From Panopea generosa (lineage: Eukaryota; Mollusca; Bivalvia; Adapedonta; Hiatellidae), in the NCBI GenBank assembly GCA_029582155.1, contig CM055908.1, forward strand, positions 24,285,257 to 24,349,256: a DNA stretch of 64,000 nt. Direction: 5' to 3'. Shown here piece by piece: positions 11,844-23,200 of the stretch. The number at the start of each line of letters is the position of its first letter. The stretch's first letter is position 1. The notes beneath the pieces are model-generated. The model saw nothing but the letters and a program-made list of their open reading frames with translations, was not told where the DNA came from and did no database searches. The position numbers and the translations under genes are program-made.

Positions 11844-14800
11844 CGCAATATCCCAGTATTGAGTTAAACCGTGTAGCAAACACACTAGTCCAACACGGTC
11901 GCGAGTGAAACGCCCGATGAACAATTTTCCAATGCAATTACAAAAACAACAGGCGACTATTTTCGATAAACTGTATTAACTTCATAATTCACAATAATAA
12001 ACATGTCTGCTGTAGGTGGTATAAAAGTATTTTACTTGTCATTCATTATAACCATCACATCAAGTCAATGATATATTTTTAGAATATGTGAACATACATA
12101 TATGTAATTTCTCTTCAGCATTTATAACACGTATTTTCTAGTATACACTTTAAATTACCCGTGTCACTCTTGCTTATTACAAACGTTCAGTTACAACGAG
12201 CAAAATATGTATAAACAAGGTTTTACTAATTGGTGAATACACTTCATATCAGTTGATGAATTGGTCGTCAGTCATCAGATACGGTGGAATTACGATCTCT
12301 GGTCACGTGATTTTTATGATAGAATCCACACATAAATTCAGCGATTTTCTGTCGCTTCAGGTAAGAAACATGTTATTCACTTCTACTTCCACCGTCTCAA
12401 TTAACAGAACAAAAACAACACAATTTCAATTAAATATGTTTAATTGATTCTAGCGCTCTATAGTGCAACCAGATTATATCATATATGTACATACATATAT
12501 TTATCATTTTAAACCGATATATTTATCATTCAATATGATCTTGCAAATATCCCTAGAATATCAATATCGTCCTTCAAAAATTATTTTACAAATAATCATA
12601 ATTCTATGATTATGAAATAAAAGCATCTTTTGATTCTTACATTTTCAATATTCATGCTTTTTTTTTAATTCAATAGTACTGGTCGCGCTCTCAACATTGA
12701 ATGACCGATTACCGCCAAATGTGCGCGGTATACCCGTACACATACATTAACTCCCTCTATCGGCGACTCTGTCATACAAGGCAAAAAAATTTCTTCCTAA
12801 TTGAAATTTTTAAACAAAGAAAATTACATATATATCTTTATACTGGACAGATTAACGTGCGATCAAGTGCAAATATCCCGCCAAAGTGAATCAATTCTAA
12901 CTGTGTGTTCTGATTTCTCGTAAAATGGATAGTGTTCGAGATACCTCGATCAACCGGGAATAAAATGAGAGATAGGGCGCACACACGCAGAAGAAGTATG
13001 AATGAAAATTGTAGTTACACCACAATTTCCGGTGATTTTAGTGATTGATATATTCAGTTCTTATTAATAACCGCCATTCCTATTGTTTAATTTATATATA
13101 AACCAAAAAAATGGTTGTAATGATAACTGATTTGGTGCACACATGAAAATCTATCAGATAGGGGGCACACATGTGATATGCAATAGAACACCTTTTTTTG
13201 GTAATAGGAATTGTAAATCAGTGGTAGTAAAAGAAAGTGACAACCCCGCCCCATCCCCCCACACACACCCAAAAAAACGCTTAATACATATATCTCGATC
13301 TTTTATAATTGTTATTATTTTGTCAAAATTTTGAATTATTAAATATGTGCAAATGTAATACATCAGTAATAGTCCAGCCAATCTACGGTCATTGTAGGTC
13401 AACATACCAAAAATCTACCGCAAACGAACATTTGGAAAGTTTATTTTTATTAGTTTAAACATAACACCTAGATATTAAGTTTTGTATAATTCACCTTTTT
13501 ACGCCTAATACTATTATTTTCTATGACGCATATGTTGTAACAATAAGTTTCTTATCACAAAAATAACATTTAAGATTATTTGGAACTGTAACGTATTCAA
13601 ATGCCGTTTGAGCATGTAAATTACCCCATCAACACTTTTTATCAAGTAAATATGTAATTATTTTAGGTAAAAGCGGACATAATTGCAACCTAATGCGTCT
13701 ATGATGATTTTTTCAAGTATTTCTGCAAAACATATAAAAATCAAACAAGGCAGTACTTTGTTTTTAGTTCCAACCCATAAAACATTTACTCTTTGGAAAT
13801 GCCACCACGGACACAAGTGTACAATTTATTATTTTACATATTTTGCAATAGTTTATGCTCCATAAACATATTGTGTGTATCAATTAAATAACTAAATGAG
13901 ATTATTAGGATCCAATATATATTAAAATTGTGTAATTGTAACAGATGGAATTACCCATCTAACACAATTTAACAAGCATATCTATGATATTATATGTTCC
14001 TGCCCTCGACCTAAATTCATCAATAATTTGAGTCTGAAATGGGACTCGGATTCAAAATCTAACCTTTATGAAAACCCTATAAACAGACAATTAAGGCTAA
14101 AAATTTCTGAGTTTGTAATATTTTCTGTTAAATAATCATTAAAACTGATTGTTTCGGCAACTAAATATACTAATTTGCTTGTTTTTTTTATAATGTTATT
14201 TGAATATTATTTTTATTTAAAATTATAAGTTTGAGTCTAAATCTCAGAATCAAAATAATGATGAATTTAGGTCCAGGTTCCAAAACGTTTTGTATCGTCA
14301 CAATAGCACACTTTTGTTGTGTTAGAGCAGTCAAACAATTTGACAACACCTGACTACAACAAACCTTCAAGTTTTAAGTGAAACCGAATAAGAATTGATC
14401 TGTCTAAAAATGACAGCAACACTTTACCGAAGTCATGTTCTTAGCGTAAGCTCTATCATTTCTTGTACCAGCATTTATTATTTTATCCTTTGTTTGGTGG
14501 TATGAGGTAAGACCCCGTTTTGCGAAATTAGAGTGTCCAGAGACTTTTTGAGGCACATTTCTATTTTTTTCGACGTCCACATCTTTGTCAGTGACAGGTC
14601 AGATTTGATTTTATCAAAGTGATTTATGAACATTTAAAGAGATTGTTCACCAAACAGCATTATATCAATATGGTGTAATATTGTTGAAAAGCGGCTATCA
14701 GTTTGTTTCTCTGAAGAGTGAGCAAAGGACATTGTAAAAGATAATGTTTGGTGTGTTACAACTACTATTTTATTATAGGACTATTTTGCCGGGTGCTGTT

Positions 14801-15680
14801 TATCTATATTTTTGTATCATGCTTCTTCGTCGTATGTGTCATATGCATGTCACTATGATAAAACATTTACTTACTTATATAAACAATTAAACCTTTTATG
14901 TAAGAGTGGTATAAATTTCCATTTTTTATGGACGAAAGAACATTATATGTTTAATTTTTATTAAGGGTTGAAATGCATCGTTGTTTGATAAAACTATTAC
15001 GATTAAGTTTCTTTTGTATTATGCATTTGTAACCAATGTCGCCAGGTTGCCATGCATTTTGTAATGTTGGATTTTTTTTTCATTATTTGTGATATTGAGC
15101 ATTTAATAAATTAAATCGGAAAACGATTTTTAAGGTAGTCTGGCTTTGATCAGACAAGTTGAATAGTTTAGCGAAACTATGGCATATAAATGTGACTATT
15201 TGGATTTGAATGCGAGAGAGTTAGTTTAACAAGTTAAATAAAGTAAATGTCTAAAGATTCTGAAACTAAAATGTGATTTTTGATACTGTTTTCGTGAGGA
15301 ACAATGCTTTATCCCCCCCCCCCGGCCATACCAACCCCTGTTAAATTTACATTGATTATTAATAATTAAATTTAATAGTTTCGTCAGGTTATACCGACAT
15401 AGATCATTAGATTCTTATTTACTCTATCCACATTAATACAAACAAACGGGGAGCTCAATACTTTAGCCAACCAATTTTTGTGACTTATCTTATATATGCA
15501 TATCTGTTGTTGAGATATTTGTCAAGATAGCCATGTTACTTTAATAGAAGGACAAGTATATGGTATGATTAATGAAGAGGCGTCTCTACAATATGTGAAG
15601 TGTGCAGTCATTATCAAAAAAGCTAACGTATTCAATAATTTGTTTTATCTACATAAAACTAACACCTGTAATCATATAAA
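11844..15680. other. AT-rich stretch, no supported gene
   Basis: No recognisable gene. An imperfect inverted repeat (CCTAAATTCATCA near 14008 and TGATGAATTTAGG near 14260) may mark a decayed fold-back element. A short poly-C run lies at about 15314. If the candidate exon at 11151 is real, this is intron. Confidence 0.45.
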
Positions 15681-15688
15681 TGTTTAAG

Positions 15689-15800
15689 GTAGTCTATGTG
15701 TCTATAGTTTGCATTGTAGTTAGGCGCGCTCGCCGTAGTCTGGTCTGTACATTTATGTCTCGCTATTCACAAATAAGTATCTCCATATATCTATATATAT
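15689..15800 (+). repeat. dispersed repeat, copy 1
   Basis: This roughly 110-bp stretch, containing GTAGTTAGGCGCGCTCGCCG and GTCTGGTCTGTACATTTATG and ending in a TA-rich microsatellite, is nearly identical to 33590-33700 in the same orientation. Element class unknown. Confidence 0.75.
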
Positions 15801-15860
15801 ATATCAAGGCTTTAATAATATATTTAGCAAAATTATTAATAATTGTTATACTTGTGGTAT

Positions 15861-16020
15861 TCAACAGTTCAATAAACTTGTACATATTTGGTCTTTATAA
15901 TAGTATTTTCCAAAATGCACTTTTCTGGTATGTGTGAATATGTCACATATCAATACGAAATGAAATTCATCTTCGATTTCTTTGTTACACAGTTCATACT
16001 TTTCTGGAAATGCGTCTTTT
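15861..16020 (-). mobile_element. LINE 3'-end fragment
   Basis: On the minus strand a frame encodes KYELCNKEIEDEFHFVLIC followed by a hydrophilic tail ending TSLLNC. This matches the zinc-knuckle tail of invertebrate LINE reverse transcriptases (CN-x-x-IEDEFHFxxxC). Nothing further upstream of the element is present, so it is a short dead fragment, just before the first certain SLC23 exon. Confidence 0.6.
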
Positions 16021-16124
16021 GTCTTTCCTGTCAAATGGTATGATCTGCGTTGTTTTGGTCTTCTTTTTATGTGTGTGTGTGTATAAGAAAACATGTTTTT
16101 TATATTTTTTTATTTTATTTTCAG

Positions 16125-16148
16125 AACAATAGACTTTTAAATCAACAA
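16125..16148 (+). other. end of the SLC23 5' untranslated region, or extra coding sequence
   Basis: A pyrimidine-rich tract and TTTTCAG acceptor end at 16124. The 24 bases from 16125 precede the ATG at 16149. At least one exon must therefore lie upstream. These bases are also open in the reading frame of the ATG (NNRLLNQQ). Confidence 0.6.
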
Positions 16149-17246
16149 ATGTCGGAGGAAAATGAGATGAAAAGAAGAAATGGCGGCCAGCCACCAGATG
16201 AACCCCAGGGTAATGAAAACGAAGTGCCGTCTGCTGAACAGACTCAAAAGGTGTTGTATGGAGTAGAAGACGTGCCATCAGCGCCGCTCTGTTTCCTCTT
16301 CGGACTACAGGTAAGTTTATATCATTATGCAATTGACTTTTTACTCATTTGTAAAGGAGTTTAATGATGCATATTTCTAAATGCCAGTTTGTCACATTGC
16401 ATTGGTAAATCTAACTATCTTTCTGCGGTGTGCCGTTGGGGTAATTATAGAAAACGCAAAACAATGAACTCATAAAAATGAAAACATAGTGAAAAGTTAC
16501 TACAAAACAATAACAGTGAACAGTCGAAAAAACGTGACTGGAAAGTCAAAATAAAGTCCCCACGCCGGTTCCTTTACTTTTAACCATCTTTGTTTCGCCC
16601 TTTCACCATCGTTAGTAAGTTGATTTCTTAGTTTCATATTTTTGACTTTTAACTATCTTTGTTTCATTTTTTCTACTTTTCACATCGTTGTTCCTTGAAC
16701 TTTTCATAACCGTTGTTTCTTAGTTTCAACTACATCGACGATGAAATAATGAAACTACGAAACAACGATGGCGAAACGTGAAACAACGACGGTGACAGAA
16801 TCATCGCGGTTTCATGGTTTCATTCTCACAGTTTTCTCGATCACTGTTTCGTAGTTTAGAATTTTCAACGTTGTAATGTGTAGTTTATTGTATCAATTAC
16901 TTAGTATGTTCCAAACTAGATTCTTGTTTGCTATTGGGTGTGCTTTTCTGCTATTTAAAGCGCTGTATTCTGATATAAATGCATTCTCATAAAGGCAAAC
17001 AATATATAGTTAAATTGTTAGTTCTGACACCGTTTATAAAAACTTAAGTTTAATATGCATATGTACTTAAAACAGACAAAACACGTGAAGTGTTGCGGTT
17101 AAATAAACATCAATCATTTTTGTAAAAAGTACATTTATTCCCTCTATAATGGGACTATTAATCCTATATTAATGAAAAAGTATGTGAATTAATTCATATA
17201 AACAAAAAACAAACAATTAAACAAATAAGCACTTTATTCCACTCAT

Positions 17247-17282
<36 letters not shown>

Positions 17283-20200
17283 TGACTGACTGACTGACTG
17301 ACATACTCACTGAACTGACAGACTGACTGGCTTGCTGGTTTGCTTACTCACTCACTCACTCACTCACTCACTCACTCACTCACTCACTCACTCACTCACT
17401 CACTCACTCACTCACTCACTCACTCACTCACTCACTCACTCACTCACTCACTCACTCACTCACTCACTCACTCCTCTCTTACAATCAGATAATTAATACG
17501 TTATCACGTTATGTGCAGCAAGCAATAATGTGTGTCGGCGGGACGATAGCCATACCGTATATCCTGTCCAACCTCATATGTGCCAAGGACAAACCGGATG
17601 TGACGTCAACACTTCTCAGTATCACAATGTTCATGTGTGGAATTGCAACGATTATTCAATCCCTCTTTGGGATCCGGTAAGTGTCATACAGTCCCTCTTT
17701 GGTGTTAGGTTAGTGTCATACAATCCCTCTTTGGTGTCCGGTTTGTGTCCTACAGTCCATTTTTGGTGTCCGCTAAGTGACATACAGTCATTCTTTGGTG
17801 TCAGGTAGGTATCATACAGTCCAGCTCTTGTATCCGGTAAGTATCAATCAGTCCGTCTTTGGTGTCCCGTAGGTGTCATACAGTCCCTCTTTGGTGTCAG
17901 GTAAGTGGCATGCAGTCCCTCTTTGGTATCCGGTAGGCACCATAAGTCCCTCTTAAGTATCTGGTAGGTGTCATAAAGTCCATCTTTGGTGTCCGGTAAG
18001 TGTCATACAGTTCGTCTTTGGTGTTCGGTAAGTGTCAAACAGTCCATCTTTGGTGTCCACGGTAAGTGACATGCTGTCCCTAGTTGCTGCCTGGTAAGTG
18101 ATATACAGTCATTATTTGGTATCCGATTAGTATCATACTGTCCCTCTGTGGTGTGCAGTAAGTGTCAAACAGTCCCTCTTGTATGTCCGGTAAGTGTCAA
18201 ACAGTCCCTCTTGTATGTCCAGTAAGTGTCATATAATCCCTCGTTGGTGTCCGGTAAGTGCCAAACAGTCCCTATTTGGTGTCCAGTAAGTATTAAACAG
18301 TCCCTCTTTGGTGTCCAGTAAATGTCAAACAGTCCGTCTTCGGTGTCCGGTTGGTATCATAAGTACTTCTTTGGTGTCTGATAAGTGTCATAACGTCCTT
18401 CTTTGGTGTTCGGCAAGTGTCATAAGTCCCTGTTTGGTGTCCGGTAGGTGTCGTACAGTACCTGTATGGTGTCTGGTAAGTGCCAAACAGCCCCTCTTTG
18501 GTGTTTGGTAAGTGTCAAACAGTCCGTCTTTGGTGTCTGATAAGTGTCATACAGCCCCTCTTTGGTGTCCAGTAAGTGTCAAACTGTCCGTCTTTGGTGT
18601 TTGGTAAGTGTCATAAGTCCCACGTTGGTGTCCGGTAAGTGTCATACATTCCCGCAAATATGTCCCTCTAGATCATCCAATACAACTAATAAACTGTATC
18701 ATATATCTATATGTTCAACATTATGTGTTTAACATATCAAGCATCCATATGGTTTGTGTATATCACTGACATCGTCTGATATGTTAAACATGCCATGAGT
18801 CAACCTATCTTCCACACCTTATTTGTTATAAAGGTATTGTAATTCAACTGATTCAACGCTCGCTATACTGTCTGTGTGTTAGTTTAATTTAAACAAATTT
18901 TATTACTTATGTTACAGATATTTAACATCACATGATAAAACATACTTATATATAACATACGCAAAATACATAAAATAACATGTAGAATTCTTTTTCCAGA
19001 CTAGGTATTATACAGGGTGGATCACATGCTTTTGTAGCCCCTATAGTTGCACTAATGTCCATAGAAAAGTGGAGTTGTCCTGCAGTGGGTGAGTTGAGTG
19101 TATTTTCGTGCCTATACCCCCATTTTCAGTTGAAGCAACTGACCAATCACCGTGCTCTAATGCGGCTTTCCCTACATTGCTATTTAACGGACCCAATCGG
19201 GAGAACTGGGTCGGTGCGACAGATGTAGACGATTACAGTAATTTACAGTTGGATAGATTTGCTTTAGTCGAGTATGATCTCTTGAGTTGAGCATGGACCA
19301 ACGTTTCATAACTTTGACCCTGGTCTTCCGTTTGAGTATATAAAGTTGAATAATGAATATATACAGTTGAATAATGAGTATATAAAGTTGAATCATGAAT
19401 ATATACAGTTGAATAATGAGTATATAAAGTTGAATACTGAATATATAAAGTTTAATAAACCTCGGTATACCATTACAAGGTAAACCTTGTTTTTGTAGAT
19501 GTAGCGTGTAGCCGGGGTTAGTAAGTGATATCCTTTTGATGCAATAAAAATATGGTGTAATTGTAGTAACATTAAGCATTAGTTGTGACTATCTGGAACA
19601 TAAAAATTATCTGGTGCACAATACCGCTGTGTATTTCTCAAAAGCATATATTTAAACTCGCTGTTATCGCTGATATCTGAATAAGAAATGACCTATGGAA
19701 TAACGTCAACGGTTAAGTATGTCTTATCTCGGCAACATCCGTAAACATTCGGAAATTTCATTATAATCATCGGTGCAATTAAAAGATAGGTGTATAAACA
19801 TAAGTATACCTCTGACCATGTAATATCCGTATGTGGTTCAGTGGATGCAGCTGCGAATTGTCGCACAAGCGATCTGGGTTCAACTCCCGTGGTAAGTTAT
19901 TTGATCAAGTTTTCACTAGCAACACTATTTCCCACTACAATATTCCATAAAAATGTGACAACAAAACAAAAGAATGACTTAATTGCACTTGTTTAGCAAC
20001 CATTCTTTGTTATCTTTGTTGTATTTAATATATTATGCCATCAATGAGGCATAATAGCGAAGAATGACGGAATTGGCCGAGAATGAACGATTGCGACATG
20101 TGTATTCACGCATATCATCGGAAATTTAATGATAATTTCCGTCATGACTGATTAGTAAAAATGCATTTTAAATACGATTTATTCACGTGATAGACGGGAT

Positions 20201-23200
20201 TGTTATGAATGTTCGAAAGGCCATGAGAAGTCACGAAATTGTGTGTCATTCATTAACAGTTTGTTCATCTCTTTATAAAAGATATCTAGGCCGCTTTAAT
20301 TTTCTTATAAATAAACGCGAAAAAGAAAGTTAAGCTAACACGTTAGCTTATACTAATTTAATATAGCTCTATTGCCAAGAACACTTAGTGTTTGTCCCAT
20401 TTTGACATTGGAGTCTCTTCAATTTTCAATGTTTTGTCGCTCTTACTTGTTAAAACAGCCTACAGCCCGTACAAGCTATGCTTAGAAACGTCCTAAGCAA
20501 TTGGTATGCTTTCAAACATCAATCATCTCAGCTTTCATCGTAGCTCCGCACAGAGTTGCGTTAACTGTCAGTCAAATGACGTTTAACACTAAGCCAGTTT
20601 CCATTGAGTAAAGATTACACAATTGAGAAACCCCGGTCGCTTCCTGCGGTTGCTCCCTTTGTTAAAAATTTACTTAAGTAATAGTTATTGTTTTGTTGTT
20701 TTTACTTGATGAACACTAACTGGCTTAGTGTTAAACGTCAGGTGAATGACAGTTTGACGTTATTTGAATGACTCTGGGCGGAGCTACGATAAAATCTGAG
20801 ATGATTGACGTTTAAAATAGATATTTGCTAAGGCCGTTCTAAGCATAGCTCGCGAGGCTTTGTAGTTTGTACATGCCTCGTTCAGATCTTAATCAATGAC
20901 GGAGTCTGTGCAATGTCATTCACGCATGTACAGTGATGACGATCTTCTTAATAATTAAGAACAATCTTAATAATTAAATTGTTTTGTAGGTTGTTTTAAT
21001 AAATAAGAGCGACACATTTTTTAAAATTGAAGCGATTCCATTGGTTGTTAAATGAAGTTAAACACTAAACATTGATAGTATGAATAGAACACTCACTGGT
21101 TCAACTCTAATATTAATCTTTTTTATAGTACAATCGCTAGTTCTCCTTTATTATTGATCTTAGAGATCATGGCCACTTTTCCCCTCTCTATTATTCAGAC
21201 ATATACTTTACATTGACCTTATAGAAAGTGCAACCTCTGGTTCTTATAGATAGTACAAACACTGGTTTTCTCTATAATTTATACTTTACATTGTAAGTAT
21301 AGATAATAAAATCATTAATACAACCGACGGTTCCCCTCTAGTATTTATACTTTACATTGATTTCATAGATAGTGCAACCTCTGGTTTACCTATATTATTT
21401 ATACTTTACATTGATTTCATAGATAGTACTACTATTACTGGTTCCCCTCCATTATTAATATTATTGATAGTACCGTCACTGGTTTCCCTCTAATACTAAT
21501 ACTTCACATTGATCGTATTGATAGTGCAACCACTGATTTCCTTTATTATTTATACTTTACTTTGTTCTTATAGATAGTACAACCACTTGTTCATCTCTAT
21601 TACTGATCCTGTAGATAGTAAAACCACTGATCCTCTCTATAATTTACACTTCGCATTGATATTATAGGTAGTATAACCACTGGTTCCCTTCTATTATTTA
21701 TACTTTTACTTTACATTGATCTTTAAGATAGTACAACAACTGTTTCCCTGTATTACATAACATTACATTGATAGAATAGCTAATACAACCACTGGTTTCC
21801 CAATATTATTTATATTTTACATATATAGATAGAACGACCACTGGTTTCCCTCTGTAAGCATTAGGCTACTTTACGTTGATCTTATGAATAATACAACCAT
21901 CAGTTTCCCTATATTATCATTTACGTTGATATTATAGATAACACAAACACTGGTTCAGACGATGAGATTTGGCAAAAAAGAATGAGAGAGGTAATATAGT
22001 AAAATATATTTATGTTTTACGTTTTTTTAATATTTTCTACCTTTAAAATGTAAATCTGTCATTTAGTCAGGCTTTGTGGCAAAGGCATGAACCTGCTTGT
22101 GTCGGCGTTATCAAACTTTGTGGCAACCCTTAGTGTCACAAAAACCCTTAGTGTAACAAAAACACTTAGTGTGACAAAAACCCATAGTGTAACAAAAATC
22201 CTTTCTAACAAAAACCCTTAGAATAACAAACACCCTTAGTGTAACGAAAATCCTTAGTGTAACAAAAACCCTTAGTGTAACAAAAATCCTTAGTGTAACA
22301 AAAATTCTAAGTGTAACAAAACTCCTTAGTGTAACACAAATCCCAAATCCTTAGTGTAACAAAAAAATGTTATGTGAACCACCCTTAGTGCTGTTACACT
22401 AAGCGCATGTTTTGTACATCTAATGACATTTAATTATAAAACTGGTTCGCTTAGAGTAACAATTATTTTCCATCTAAAAAGTATTTGTTCCTACTATGAA
22501 ATTGGGGCATAAATAAATCATGCTCGTCCTTGCGTCCGTCTATTCTGTTGCGTAGTTCATCTAATAGGCCGGTGACATATACAATTTACACACAACATTT
22601 TATCTAAATGATAACAAAAAATGGAAAAAATTGTCAGTGGATTTTTTTACATTTTAAATTATGTCACGATCATTGTAAAAACAAACAGAATAATGATATC
22701 CTAGTAATAGCGGTATCTTTAGTTCTAATTGCCAGAAAAGGAATACCCATAGTGTTTGGAGGATGGGGTCGAGCTTTAAGGAGCAAGAGGTGAAGGTCAC
22801 TTTCACCGAAATTAGAACAATGCATACACAATATTATTTGCCACTCATGAATTGTTCTCTCAGATTTTCAACAATTAAAAGTGACATAGCGCCTGAGACA
22901 GAAATACTTCCCGTGACCAAAGCCAAGGGTATATACGGTGAGGCACACTACGAGGCTATTGCTGCCCTGTCAGTGCTCCAGATCTATTTCTAAAAATGCT
23001 TTATGTTATCACTATCATCAAAATCATTACAAAGGCATTATCTCAAACGCATTCATGCTGACGTCACAATTTATGTTATTTTTACTGTGCCCATTATCTT
23101 CAACATTTTTTTTAATTATGACACATTACTAATAAAATCATCACTTACTGTTTAAAACAATATGAAAATGTTGGAAGGTAAGTGGGCACGTATCATCTCA

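Noticed and set aside
17530-18732. Open frames of 62-92 codons across intron 2
   Set aside because: The real exon 2 uses another frame and ends at 17676; these frames translate the donor minisatellite.
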